Shown: positions 25,279 to 38,630, counted from the stretch's first letter. The stretch is 64,000 bases of DNA from Motacilla alba alba (GCF_015832195.1 NC_052021.1:29414786-29478785); one strand, 5' to 3'. Program-made: numbers and translations. Notes: generated from the sequence alone by a model not told the origin.

Positions 25279-27510
25279 GTAAGTACAGAGGTAAAGGAAC
25301 ACCCTTCAGAATAAATTCCTATTGCTGCTTTCTCTAATGCATTTCTTCCAGAGAATTAAAACCACCCCAAACAAACAAAGAAACAAGCAAACACACTCCT
25401 TCTAAACCCAAAGCCTGAATCCCCTTCAATTTTCCCCCTGAGTATTGCTGATGAGTCTGCAAGTGGTTCTGCAAACTCAGACTGCAGAGACATAGCTGAG
25501 TCACAGAAACAAGTCACAATTTAGTAATTAGTGATGGTACACACTAATTAACTGCATCACTACATATAAACTATAATGTGTATTCAGATATGATGTTCAC
25601 AGAGCTATTGAACTAGAAAGAAATCTCCATTTTTCAATCAAACCTTATCCTTCCCACTGTTGTGTGTCCTCTTGAGTAATGTTTTCTTCTCTGGAAAATG
25701 TAATTCATAATGCATATATTGTTTTTCGATTGCTTCTCAGTTACTTATGTCTAATTCAGCTTTGGTAATCTGTGGTTTTGTAATTATCCACTGTGTTCAC
25801 ATTTCTCTGGGTTAGCAGCACATGATAGTGTTTAAGTCACACCTTTGAAATCTTCCAGTCTGACTTCATGTTTCAAAGGATGACCTAGATCAAATAGAAG
25901 CATCTGCTCTGATTTTGGCTCCCTCTGCATTGCTAAATTCAACTCCTCATGCTCATTCCCAAAGCTACTTTTATCCCTTTGTTAATCTTTCTCAAATGCT
26001 GGCAAGTACAGGCGCTGTCTATCCAAATTTGCCATAATCAAAGCTGGATGGGAAATATTCCCACGGCATTGTATCAAGTTGCAAAGACATTTCTCCACTG
26101 CAGTAGGATGTGCTCAAGATCCCAGCATGGGGATGCATCCTACCGTAAAAGAAAAACTGAACTTTAAAAAAGAGCTTTTCTTACACAAGGAACAGTGTGA
26201 GAGCTGACGGGCTCACCCAGAGCCCTTGCGTGCTGTGTCACAGCTCAAACCTCACACTCTCATCTCTTGGGTGACTGCTCAAACTCAGCTCCTTGCAGCT
26301 AAACACAGAAGGCTGGGTGGTCAGTGACACACTGGGGTTGAGACCAAAATCCTCAGCCCAGTGAATATTTTCTGGAGCAAACACAGCAGCCAAGAACTTT
26401 TGAAATGGGATGTTTTATCAGAAAGCTTTGATTTCAGCAAGCTGATGAAAAGGCATATTGTGGGAAACATCTTCCCTGGGTGTATTTACCCACCTCCATC
26501 AACATGGCACTTGACAAATGTCCCCATACACACCGACCCAACATATTTATTTCTAAACTGCCAGTACTTTTTGCCTTCACAGCACTAAGTATTAATGCAT
26601 CTTCCTCAGTTTTGACCTGGGTTCTGGGATCAGTAGAAAGCCTGGAATATTTGCTGCTAAGAGATGGAATAGGTGGCTATTTCCACTGCAGTGGGTTTGT
26701 TATTTGCAGTATCAGGAACTAATAAATCACCTCGGGTTAGAATCAAATTATCTACCTTGAATTTTCTGGGAGAATTGAAGCATCTAGTCTGAAGTTTGAG
26801 GGTCTGAACTGCCATCTCTTCACTGCCTGGGGAGGCTGCCTAGTGGCTCAGCTAGGATAGATTTCTGGATAGCTAAATTTAAGCTCAGGGTAAGTTTTAA
26901 GCCTGGAAACTGCTCTAGGTATTTTTAATGCACAGAAATCAATTTTAAAAGAACAAATAAGATCACTCTGTGCAATAATGACAATAATCTTTCCCAAGTG
27001 CTTCGACAGTAAAGATTAGCATTCCCAGATAGCCTGTGGGGAAGAGAGTGACCAAGAATAAATGGTTTTTCAGTGCCTCACAGCAAAGCAGGGACTGAGG
27101 CTTGGTTCAGACCAAAGGCTGTGGCAGCCACAAGTGAAAACATACATGGATGAAGAAAATGAGGGAAACCATACCTTAGCATATGAGGTGATAATCTGAC
27201 AGGCTAAATACTTGGCCTAGAAGCTCATCTAGGAAAGGGCAGGGTTTTTGAAGGGAGAGAAGGAATACTCAATGTCTTCTGAAGGATGAAGAGGAAAATG
27301 GTTGTTAAAATTTAATACAGTTACTATAAAACCAAAGTTTTCTCCCACTACAATGGAAAAGCACAGATTTACAACTTGAGTTTCATATCCAATATGTTAG
27401 AGGAAGAAAATATAAATACCCAAATTGGATTTAGGGAAAAGGTATATCTTCTGCTACCATTTTATGTATCACATCTCTCTCTTTCTCTTCCCCTTCTTAT
27501 TCTTGTTCAG
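25279..27510 (+). other. KCNK18: KCNK18 intron 2
   Basis: A phase-1 intron of 2,232 bases with donor GTAAGT and acceptor TTCTTGTTCAG, interrupting the first selectivity filter between TVG and YG. I see no coding or repeat feature inside. The open frames at 25949-26167 and 26361-26722 have no known similarity. Confidence 0.85.
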
Positions 27511-28316
27511 GTTATGGTAATACCTATCCTGTGACACGGAGTGGGAAGTATCTCTGTATGTTGTATGCTTTATTTGGGATCCCTCTGATGTTCTTGGTCC
27601 TGACAGACATGGGAGACATCCTTGCAACTGTCTTATCCAAGTCCTACAACGAGTTCAGGAAACTACAGTCAAAAATTCTTGCCTCTAAACTCTGTTCTGG
27701 ATCCACATGTAGCAAAAGGAATGAACTGAAATGCAGGGCACAGTCTAAAATAGTCGTCAACGAGCCCCTGACCATTATGGAAGTGCTGAGAAGTCAGTCA
27801 GGTACGAAACCAGTCAAATATCACAACATGGAACTTTTTGAAATGTTAATTGCCAGGGAGAATGAAAACACACAACCAGCAAGAAATAAAAGCATGGAGA
27901 GATGGAGTTCATGTCCTGAACTAGCCAGGGAAAAGACAGTGTCCAGAGTAATCGAGAATTTCGACAAAATAGGAAAAGAGTTAGAAAAATTAGATGTGCC
28001 CATTGTATTGATGGTGCTTGTTATCTTTGTGTACATCTCCTGTGCAGCTGCTATTCTTCCAAACTGGGAAAAAAACATGGATTTTCAGGAAGCCTTTTAT
28101 TTCTGCTTTATCACTTTGACCACTATTGGATTTGGAGATACAAAACTAGAACACCCCAAGTTTTTCTTGTTTTTTTCCCTCTACATTATAATTGGCATGG
28201 AAATTGTCTTCATTGCTTTTAAGCTGGGCCAAGATCGCTTAATCGTTCTGTATAAAAAGGTGATTTCATTTTGTGCAGAGAAAAATATGTCATCAAAGAA
28301 GATATATCCAAAATAA
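27511..28316 (+). CDS. KCNK18: KCNK18 coding exon 3 (filter 1 to C-terminus)
   Basis: Completes codon 162 and encodes residues 163-429 plus TAA. In order it holds: GYG of filter 1 (162-164); second helix (about 175-200, YLCMLYALFGIPLMFLVLTD); a long cytosolic loop typical of TRESK; third helix (about 325-345, ending SCAAAILP); second filter TTIGFGD (365-371); and fourth helix (about 378-400, MEIVFIAFKL), then a short tail. The loop keeps the 14-3-3 docking and phospho-serine motif RWSSCPEL (292-299; human RSNSCPEL). The calcineurin-docking PQIIIS of human appears as SKIVVN (240-245), and the second docking motif LQLP is gone. Total predicted length is 429 aa against 384 in human. The reading frame is intact and looks functional. 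Confidence 0.97.
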
Positions 28317-28317
28317 A
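28312..28317 (+). terminator. KCNK18: Candidate poly(A) signal overlapping the KCNK18 stop codon
   Basis: AATAAA spans the stop codon TAA (28314-28316), followed by a pyrimidine-richer stretch (TTTCTCCTTCACTTGTC). If used, the 3' untranslated region would be only a few tens of bases. Other AATAAA words occur about 1 kb downstream in an AT-rich stretch (near 29348 and 29671) and may be the real sites. Confidence 0.3.
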
Positions 28318-30254
28318 AGCACTCATTTCTCCTTCACTTGTCAGCACTGGCCACTGCAATGAGATGAAATTGTTGCTGTGCATTTCTGCCTTGGGCTGGC
28401 AGGTGCCATATTTTAATCTGATTTCCTCTGAGAAATGACTGTGAAATGGCTGAACACCTCTGGAGGCACTTGGTGAAGGCATCCCCAGGGAGTACTTTTC
28501 AAAGGGATCCTTTCTCTTAAATAACCACAGATGCTGCATGATGAAGAAGCTGAAGGCTCTCCCTGACAGTTCTCCCTGACATATTTTGCAAAGCTCTGAC
28601 TTTCTGCAGCCTTTCTGTCCCCTCTCCCACTGCAAGCCAATTCAGGAATTTTTTTTCAGTACTTGTCCAAGCAGGGCCCAGATCTCCTGGAAGTTCCTGT
28701 CCTGCCACCTTCTCTGCAGCCAGCTTGGCTGTCTGTCTGTCCTCAGCTGTGACACCCTGCTGCTGCCATCTGCTTGTCATCAGAGAGAGCTGGGGAGGAG
28801 AGGTGTGGACCTATTTGCTGTGTACAGCAAACATCACACCTGGCACAGCCCAGGCAAATGTTCCATGGAAAGGAAGGACATGACATTTTCCCATCTCTGT
28901 CACCTGTCCAGAAACCAGTCAGAGAATTGCTCATCCGTTCAGGGCTGGAAGCACTCCTGCTCCATCATGACTTGTGGAGTCTGTGCTGGAGTCAATGTGT
29001 GTCCCACAGTGCTCCTTGGTGGTGTCTGGGGAAGGCACACAGCAGTCCTGGAGTGGCTGCAGCCCTGGAGTGATGCTCCATGTCATTGCTGTCACAGGAG
29101 CATGTGCTGAACACCAACCCCAGAGATCCCCACTCCTCATCCCCATTTCACTCTGCACAGACTGCTCCCCTTCTGGGAGCTCCCTGACCCACCTGCAGAA
29201 GGAAAAGCCCACCTGTTTCTCTGGGATGTGGGGAGGATCCTGTAATGCACATTAAGATGTGAATATCATTGTTTCTTCAAGATTTTACTTATATTATTAA
29301 TAATTTGAATGGTCAATAATATCTCCTCATTAAAACAAATAATTTAGAATAAAATATATAATTCACGAAAAAGAAATCAATAACTTTAATTAACCACATT
29401 TAACTTATGATGGTATGCATGCCCACTGTGTGAACATCTCTAGATAATAAAAAATGCTAGATTATTTACAGAGTGTAAAATATTCTCCATTAGCAAATTT
29501 ACCAGTTGGAACTGAGATTTTCAGAATATTTACATGCCATCTTATGTCTGTTGCACTCCACGTATGTGATAATGTGTATTCAATCCTTATTAATAATTAG
29601 ATGCAATTAAGCATTGATGGTATGCAATATATATAATGACTGATAGTAAATAGAAAAGTGTTTTGTAAGAATAAAAATAAAAACTACAGAAGCTGGAAAA
29701 AACTTCAGTTAACTCTGTCATGTTTGCTGTGATTTTGGCCTTATGTAGAAAGTCCCTTCATTCATGTCACTATTCCCATATTACTTAGTTTTGTGTCTTC
29801 AGATTAAAATCAGTGTAGAGCTTTGGTACCATGTCAGAGTTCTCAGAAATCAATGAAAGGACTTGCATGGATCAGATAACTGCACTTCCTGCCCCTCAAG
29901 GTTTTCCTTGTGATATTCTAAACCTGCCAACATTTTTAATAACTGGTCTGCATGTAATTTAATTTGTTTCTGCCATATCAGTGGGATCTCATTTATGGAG
30001 AGCAGTTAATCCTGAATTTATGCCCTATATATTTTTCATTGGCAAGGTACCTTAATACATCCCCATTTACTTTGTGGATTTAGGGAATTTTGGCTGGATA
30101 TACAATAGAGACTCTGCACCAAATCATTCTAGTTATGGCCAAGGGATGGCAGTAAACAGCTTCCTTTCCTATAGAACCTGTCAGTTAAGGGGGATAAAAA
30201 TTGATTTTGTGGAAGGAGAGGAAACAAAGCACATAACCATTACCCTCTATAAAC
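28318..30254. other. Downstream flank of KCNK18, no gene seen
   Basis: 28.3-29.25 kb is moderately GC-rich with overlapping meaningless open frames. 29.25-29.70 kb is strongly AT-rich with several AATAAA-type words and could include a long KCNK18 3' untranslated region. A reverse CTCF-like word TGCCATCTGCTTG (28764-28776) matches 12 of 13 consensus positions. Confidence 0.5.
28764..28776 (-). promoter_or_regulatory. CTCF-like motif, minus orientation
   Basis: TGCCATCTGCTTG on the plus strand is the reverse complement of a CTCF core with one mismatch (12 of 13). It lies about 450 bases past the KCNK18 stop codon. Motif evidence only. Confidence 0.25.
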
Positions 30255-30700
30255 CAATAATGCACCTGACTGTCGAATATTGTGCAGAGCTCTGGTTCTT
30301 CACCTCCCAAAGGATATGGACATACATTTGGAAAAAATTTATAACCCAGGGTAAAGGATGAACAAAGATAGGGAACAACTTCCGTACAGGACATGTACAG
30401 GAGCTCTCTAGTCTGGAAAGAGGTGAGAGACTGATGGAGAGATGTGTAACATTACAAAGGCTCGGAGAAGGGAAACAAGGAATGATGGAATGATTTTCAA
30501 ACGTCTCTCATTATGAGAGCTGGGGCTAATAAATGAATCCCACATGTGACAGGCTTAAGAAAAGAAACAGAAAGAAGAGAAAAAGGTGCTTCACACAAGA
30601 TATAATAAAGTTGTAGCTATTCCTTGTCATGGGAGGATGTGGCAATTAAAAGTTCCCATTAGATCAATGAGAGATGGGACAAAACCATGAAAGAAAAACA
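30255..30700 (+). mobile_element. Ancient, heavily decayed CR1-type LINE 3' portion
   Basis: Reading on the plus strand, CGAATATTGTGCAGAGCTCTGG encodes a remnant of VEYCAELWFF, like the (I/V)EYCxQLWSP block near the end of CR1 reverse-transcriptase frames. Around 30385-30420 come words matching the CR1 3' coding end (AACAACTTCCGTACAGGACATG, 'CTCTCTAGTCTGGAAAGAGG'). About 30588-30690 resembles the downstream CTTCACACA...CCTTG(C)CA(G)GGG segment. Stops and indels have destroyed the frame. It appears much older than the other CR1 copies here. The boundaries are approximate. Confidence 0.55.
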
Positions 30701-33700
30701 TTAAAAACAATTAAATCCAAAGATAACAATTCTGGCTTGATAATCACTGAGTTCTAAATTGGGAGGCGAGGAGAACCCTCTCTACAGACTTTGCTGTCCT
30801 TGTTTTCTTCCTCTGCAACCTGCTGTCCCTCAGAGACAGGAAGTATTCTGTCCATCCTGTTCTGGCCTGATTTCCATGTAAAGCATAGAAACATATTGCT
30901 ATAGAGCTAAAAAGCCTCTCAGCAAATCTAATGCCTGAATAGATATTTAGTTTCATATTTGTGTGCCAGTAGACAATCTAGTCCAGTCTGATTGTGCAAA
31001 ACATATCACCAAAAATTGTGATTTAGGCAACACAACAGAACCAGTCTGCAGTAAAAGTAATGTGGTCATTTGGCTTGTGTCATGAACCTAAAGGAGGGTG
31101 GAGAGTTGGACACACATTGCATTGTCAGGTATAAAAATGTATTTCTGTCTTCTGTTCAGGTGCACTGAAACAGTGATCCCACACAAGCAGGAATATCTGG
31201 GCCTCATTGTCTGACTCTCAGAGTTGGGAGCCAGTTTCCAGATGGCAGAGCAGCAGCCTTGGGCTGACAGTGACAGCAGCAGTTCACGCTGCAGGGCAGG
31301 ATCTGAATGTAAATACAGTAAATATAGTCACAGAGCTAATGAAAGTGATACAAAGTAGTGAGTAATGGCTCATTTAGTGCATAAATATTTATGATTTGAC
31401 TGCTCTTATCATGGACTAAATCCTGGAAGAATTTTCAGTCTCTGCCCACAGAAGTTTTTATTCAACAAAATTGACATGGAGATCGGCTTTTTTTTGCTTC
31501 AAAGCAGTACAAAATATTGCTTTTCATAAATTTTCCCCATCAGGATCTGTATGAGATGGTGGATTAGATGTGAGGGGCTTCATTGAAGAACTCTTCTATC
31601 AGGAAAGACGTGACTGATGGGGAAAGAGCTGCTTGATGTGTAACCCACAGCGGATATGAGTTATTACAGCCCCAGCTGGAGAGCTTTACAGATCAAATGC
31701 ACTTGATGCTGGAGGATGCTGGATCAATCACCCTTGATTGGGCCAAGATGGCAGCTGTCACGAGCACTTAGGAGCAGAGGGCAGGGTATCCCTGGTGTGG
31801 GAATCACAGGGAAACCATGGGAATGAGTGGAAGGAATGGAAAATAATCTTTGGGCAGAAGGGTTAGAAGGAGAAAATGACGGCAGTGGTGGAGGAAAAAG
31901 CCATTTTCTGTGTAGACATAAATATAGTGAAGAGATGCTTGAGACCGAAAATACAGTGGGGGCTGGTTCCTCTGGCTTGGGAAGGTTTGTGCAGCCAGCT
32001 TGGTTGGAGAGACCTTTTAAACCAGCACAGTGGTGATGGATGATGGGCTCCAGCACAGGTCTCACCTCCAGCAGCCACAGCAAGGCAGGAAGTCTGTGCA
32101 AGGAATCCCCCTGAGAGATGAAACGGTGTCAGAAAGAAGATACAGGGTCTGGACTGAAAAGCCAGTAATGAAACCATCAGAAACATTCCTCTCATCCTCT
32201 GCTTTGTCATTCAAAGAATGACATTTTGTTCACAAGCATCTTTTGCACGAGCAGTACCTCTGAGGACTCAGGAAATTCTTAATGGGATGTAGGACTTGTC
32301 ATCTGTGTGCCAGTAATTCAGATGTAGTCCAGATTTTAGTGGGCTCCATGTTGATAACATCTGATAACACTTTGATGGCTTTTATGCTTTTTCAACTTGT
32401 TCCAGGTGGATATGCACCCACATCATAAAAACACTGCCATATAATGAATGCTAATTGCATGTGTGGTGGCAGGCTCAGCAGAGGCCAAGGCTGGGACTCC
32501 AGCTGGGAGCAGTCCCTGCAGTCCTCTTTGCTCCCAGGTTCCCAGCATACCTTGTGATCCTAATTTCCAGACCACAGGGAGCATCAAATGTAGCACGTGT
32601 GGCTGTTGCATGCAATGTGAGTGTTTTGTGAACCCAGAAGGATGGGTCTTACCATTTAACCTGGCTCTCATAAATGAAACACTCTTTAAAAATTTATTAT
32701 TCTTTTATATAAATAACAACAATATTTTTGTTGTTGTTGTTGTTGTTATTACTATTACTAAGCAACTCCACAGGCTGCATTCAGCGTGTTCTGCCAGGAC
32801 ATGCTATATTCTAAGACCATTTAAGTATTTAGCTGGTCTATATTTCCATTTCTTCCTCACCTTATGCACCACTTATAAGTAGAAAAAAATATTTTTCAAG
32901 CCATCTGACACGGCAGCCTGTATTTACACACAGAGCAAGGGAGATGAGGCTGCTTAAGATAAATTTCAGTTGTCTCTGTTAAAGTACACGGGCACAGATA
33001 GCAGTAGAAATATGAGGAATTTTCTCCATCACTCATATAGCAAATCATAGCTACGTGAAGACAGCAGATCTCTCATATATGAAGCCAATATTTTTAGGAT
33101 AGCAGTCTGAGGTCGAAGTGCAAACCCTCATGAGCAATGAAGTCCATGAATGTATTGCTTGTACGTGCCAATAACTGATTGTCTGCATGTGGTTTTCATT
33201 AGAGAGTTTTAGGAAGTGCTTGAACAAATGTTAGTTGGCTTGTGTGCTTATGGGTTTGCATGTGAATCTGAGCTTTTTTCTTCTCTTTTTTTTTTTCTTT
33301 TTGCTTTGAGTTAAAAATTCAGTCTCTGAGTAGATAAAATGTAATTTTTTTTTTTTGAGGTTAGTTCAGCCTTTTTCAAACTGATGAAGCTCTCAGTGTC
33401 TGGCTGGAGGCAGAAGCCTTCCAACACTGGTCTTGAGCTTAAAACTTTATGTCTGTGCCTTTGCAGGATGCACCAAAATCCAGAGGCAAAGGAAAGCAAT
33501 GGGCAAGAAGGGAAAGGATAGCAAGAAGAAAAGAGTAGAAATTCGACAGTGAAAAATGAATCTCTATGTTAAGCATCCACTGATGAGAAATCAGGGTAAC
33601 GATGCTACCAGCAATGATTCATTACATTATCTGCTTCCACAAATTCCTGTGTGAACAGGAAAATGGAGTGAGAGAACACCACAAAACCAGCAGATAAAAT

Positions 33701-36700
33701 TGCCAGTGTACTTGACGTGCTGCTGGAAGAAAGCTCCTCGATGTGCTGTGCACTGCCGACTGTCATCGTGCTCTCTGATCTGTGCCCTGTGGGGGAGAGC
33801 CACCCCTTTGCTGCCTCCTGTCACACGTGGCAAAAAGATTTGAGAAGCAGTGCCAGAGCTGGAGGCTGGGGTTCTCACTGTGGGTACAACACACTCACCT
33901 TCTAATATATTCCCCACTTTATATTTTTCTTGTGGAAAGTAATAGGAGATGTTGCTGCCAAAGGAATTTGGGAGTTTGGGGAGTTCATTTATGTATTAAA
34001 CCTTCTGCTCACCAGCTTGATAATGCACATGATTTTAGGCTGTTTGCCTCTCACACAACCATCCAAACTCTCAGGAGAGCACTGACTGCCTAGATTTCCC
34101 TGATGCTTAATGAATGGAGCTCCAGATGAACTTGGCAGCCACAAGCTGCAAGTGTTCTCCAAGCAAATCTGAGTGTAGGGTGTATTTTTGGCTGAACCAC
34201 AAAATGTTGATGGTGAAGAGAGGGCTTCTGGAAAGGCTTTAACATTTCCACCTTTGAATGACTCTGTGAGCTGAGCCATTCATGTCAGAAAGAAGGGAAG
34301 GACCTGAAGGATGAAGCCCTTTGTGATCCTCCCATGCTGTCCTGTAACTTCTGACACAGAGACATGTCAGGTCACACTGCTCATGGAAGCCTTGGCTTTC
34401 TCCAAGGCTCATTCCAAGCTCTTCCATATCCCCCAGGAGAACACCAAACAATGGCATGATCTACTTCAGACAAAGCAATATAAGGCATTCTTGATAAAAA
34501 AATATTTCTCAAACATTTGAGATATTTCAAATTTTGAGATATTTGAAATATTTCTCTTAAATAGCCTTGTGACAAGACAGCCTTGTGCTTCCTGGGAAGA
34601 GGAAATAAGAGAGCAGATGGGGGCTCATGAATTTTCCTTGGAGTTCAAGAGCTGGACATCATTTGCTGCACTAAGAAGTCTGATTTTCTGAATGGGCCTA
34701 TAAATAGTGAATGCTTGGACTAACATTTGACAGCCAACAGCACCTCTTTTCTGTCTTTCCTGCAAGAAATGGTTTTTGCAGCAATTTTCTCTGCCAAGGA
34801 AATGAACACATTTTGTGCTCAAAGAGATTAAGGACTGGCATGGGTACATGTGTTTGCCTTCTAAAAAAGCCACTTATAAAAGCTATTTAAGAAGGAGAGG
34901 GCTGAATTCTGATCTTCTTGATATCCATGGCAAAGCTCACAGTGCTTTAGAAAAATCAGGCTTGGAGAGAAGTGACAAATAAAATAAGTTTTGTCATTAA
35001 TCACTTTGATCCTGCTTTTAGAAGAGTCATTTCATGCCTAAACTGCCCTTGCATGGGAAGGTTTTTTCCTACCAAAAACTGGGGTTTTTTTTCTCTTGAA
35101 AGGACTAGATATTTTTCCAGGTCAGCAGCACTGACCTGGAATCAAGACATGGTTACAGACTCTGGAGAAAAGGAAATTTCTCAACAAATCCGAGTTCTTC
35201 TTGATCAAAGCCAGACAAACATTAAGACATGTCTTATACCTCCATTAGGCAGTCATGTGGTTATTAATTTGTTTTTGTGGCTATGTTTGCCATTGGCTTT
35301 GAACAGAGCTCCCTGTCTCAGAGTTCCCATCCATGGCCCAGCTTGTCCCTGGATCCTCAGGAAGAGCCTGAGTGTGACATGTTCTCTGGGACAAGGCTCA
35401 CCCTGCCATGGGTCAGAGATTTACTTCTTCCTTGGAGAAGCATGGATATATTCCCTCTCTTGGCCTTGTTTTCCATGGAAAGTGAAGCTGCAGCATCAGT
35501 AATAACAACACTATAAACACAGCCACTAAGGTAGTCATTAAACTCAGCCTCCAGGTGACTTTAAAATAGATTTTAGGGATGATGTTCCAATAAACACTTT
35601 GACTTGAGCTTAATTGAAGTCCAGTGTCTTGAGAGTCAGGTATTTTATTTGTTCAGTTATAGCTTTTACTGATGGGACTGGGAAACCATGCTAGAAACTG
35701 TTCTCAGCATTTCAGTATTTGGAAAAAAGTGTCATAAAAAACCCTTAGGGAGTGTGCTCCTGTAAAATTCTCCAGCCTGCCACTTCACACAGAAGGATTT
35801 GAAGTGGCTGACTTTGGCAAACACTGCTTTGATCTAAAAATCTCACCTGCTTTTTAGTCTGAATAGCATCACCATGGGGCTGTACAACGTTTCAGAGCAG
35901 CTCAGTTATAAATAGGGAGGCCAAAATATTTGGTACCTGACTGTGATTACACTTCCAGCAGTTTCAGAGGGAAGCAGAGAGAAACTCTGTCAAAGTCAGA
36001 AAAAATAATGAAATTATAAACCCAACATGGGATTGAGGTCAGGCTCCTTGAATTCTGTTAATAATTATTATTTCTGGAGTTTATTATCTTTATTATAGTG
36101 GTTCCTTGGAGCATCTTAGATAAGGACTTTAAATCCCCATTTATCTGAGAGTTTCGAGCTGCATGCCTGCTGCAGAGTGCATCTCTGTAACTAAAGCAGC
36201 CCTTATCACTTCCTGCCTGTCCTGGCTGAGCAAGAAAGAGAAACTCCTCATGGCACGTGCACAAATATGTGTCACTGGTGATTGAGGGGATCTGGGGAGC
36301 AGCTGCAGTGTATTTCAAAAAAAAGAAGAAACGCAGTGAAATAGGAGCCCTGAATGCAGGAGCCTCCTGCAACACCATGAAGTTTCATGACACAGGAAGC
36401 GCCTGCATTGCCCATCTGTCCAGCTCCAGCTGTGCCACTTCACCCCTCCAGCTGTGGTCCAGCTCGGGGACACTGGGCCTGGCCAATCAATCAGTGAGTG
36501 CCTGATCAATGCACTGGCTTTGGGTGCTAGTGTTTATAAATATCTCTACTGATCTCTACATTAATCTCTTGGATAACTCTGAATACTGAGGAAACACGAG
36601 TCTGTCGGCCTTCAGACATTAATTCATCTTTCATGATGATGGATGGCTCTTGTTCAAGGTGCTTGAAGCTGCCTGGAAAGCTGGAAAAGTGGTGTAACCC

Positions 36701-38600
36701 AGCACAGCAATCATTTGACAAGCACAGATCGAGGAAATCGCTTTTCCCTTCTCCAGAGTGGGGAAAGAAAAATGTGATAAACTTGCAAAATTTCAAATCA
36801 TCATCACATTTTATGAGACTGGACCAGAAGGCATGTGTGTCAGAGAAGCACATACATAGGAGTGTTTACAGTCATATTATTATATTGCCCAGATGAATTG
36901 ATTTATAGTAAAAGAATCTGCACTCAGGGGTCCATGAGCAGCACTTCTTCACAGGCAAGAGTTGCCTTAAGACTAAGGTGAAACAGGTGCAGAAAAGAGA
37001 TCAGTCAGAAAAGCAACCACACTCGAATGCTCGTTATTGTTGAGAAGAGACTGAGACACTAATAGACCCTTACAGGAGATGTTTCAATTCAGAGCCCTCC
37101 TGGCTCACTCCCTGAAATATTTGTCAAAATTGTACAGAAAGATGCTCAGCTGGAAGAGAGCTTCATAGCAAGAAGGGCTTGAAGCAACATGATTTAATGA
37201 AAAAGAAAGAAAATCAAAGCAAAACAGATTATAATGTCTGAGGGAGAGCTGAGCAATGGTCTGACAGGTTATCACTGTCAAACCTGGGAGGGACATGAAC
37301 TCCTGGACACAGGATGGCCCTCCCTTCACTTCTGCAGGCCTATATGGTTTTCTGGAGACAGCAAAGCAAGGAGCATCCTTTCATCCCTTTAGCTCTACAG
37401 AGAGGTCTCTGGGTCCCTGCAGCCTGGAGAATATAACCCTGCTCCTTCCTGCAAGATTAACATAGGGATAACCTCTCTGGACTAATTGCCTTTAGAAATT
37501 TAACTTTTAGTCCCAGAGAACACAGTGAGCGAAGGGATGTTAAATTTGTATTTATAAGAGGAAAACAATATGCACAAAAAATTGTCCACTCAGGCCCCAG
37601 AGCCTGTTAAACCAAAGAGGCTCCTCTAAAAGCTGTAGGGCACTCTTCAGGAGGACCCTAAAAAAAACCACTTTATGGCAAGCAGCAAGTGCTGAAATTC
37701 CTTGAAAGGCTTTCCAAGTCACGGTGTGCTTCTGCACAACCATGGCTCAAAGGCTATTCTGAGTGAGGAATATGATTTACAAAGGATTCTGTGCAGGTGG
37801 ATTAGCAGGTCATGTGTTTCATAGTGGATGTGTTCTACTTTCTATGTATATTATGGTGTCTTGAGGAATGGATCATTTCTATTTGAAGAAGTCCTCAGGC
37901 ATCCATTAAACATAGCCTGGAGCTCCACAGCCAAGTGCCTCTCTCTTCCTGGAGGCTTTCCCTCCTCTGGCACGACCATGGATCTCCATGGTGAGAGAAC
38001 AAGGTGCTGTTTGCTTAGCTCAGGTGAATTCCCAGACTCAGAGTGACTGGCAGCAGTTGCAAAACTCTCATTTTCTTAATTGGAAAACCTTTCATGTGAC
38101 TCCATCCCTGAATAATGCCGCTCCTGTCATTCCAGTTGTACTTCTGAAGTCTTTGCAGACGCCTTTCTTTCCATTCACTCAATAAGAGCGATGAGACACT
38201 CTCTCTGTAGCTTTGCTTTCACAGCTCTGCTTCTCTCTGGAGGAAAGCAGATCTGTCCTCAAGCAGCTGCAAAAGGAAGGATGTGTGATAATGATCACAG
38301 TCTGACCTCCACAACATCGATCCTGGCAGTGAGATTGGACAGATGCCTTCTTTGGTATTGCTGTGGAAGAACTTTCTTCCTTATTTTATTTCTTAAGAAT
38401 TCTTTTCTGAATGGTGGTAATGGTAAATAAAATTCGTGTGTAGGGAGGAAAGAACTGATGAAGAGAAAATTCTCATTTTATTCCTGGAGATAAATGTGCT
38501 TTTTGCATTCCCCGTGTTCACTCAGAGTTACCTGAAATTACAAACTCCCGGTCTGTTTTATTTTTATTACTCAGGCTTGCTGGGGATGTGCCCTGGGAAT
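30701..38600. other. Intergenic sequence, no gene seen
   Basis: No recognisable exon was found. The longest open frame (34972-35502, 176 codons) has no known domain and no codon pattern that I trust. A (TTG)n microsatellite lies at about 32728-32747, T-runs at 33288-33300 and 33346-33356, and an AT-rich hairpin cluster at about 34.5 kb. Confidence 0.5.
34500..34556. repeat. AT-rich nested inverted repeat
   Basis: GAGATATTTCAAAT (34519-34532) is followed by its near-perfect reverse complement (34541-34556), and AATATTTCTCAAA (34501-34513) can also pair with TTTGAGATATTT (34516-34527). Alternative stem-loops can therefore form over about 57 bases. No family was recognised. Confidence 0.7.
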
Positions 38601-38630
38601 AGAAAATCCCTTTGGCTCGGTTACCTGAAG

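Noticed and set aside
34972..35502. 176-codon open frame
   Set aside because: No similarity to a known family, no start-site or splice support, and it overlaps another open frame. Chance is the simplest explanation.
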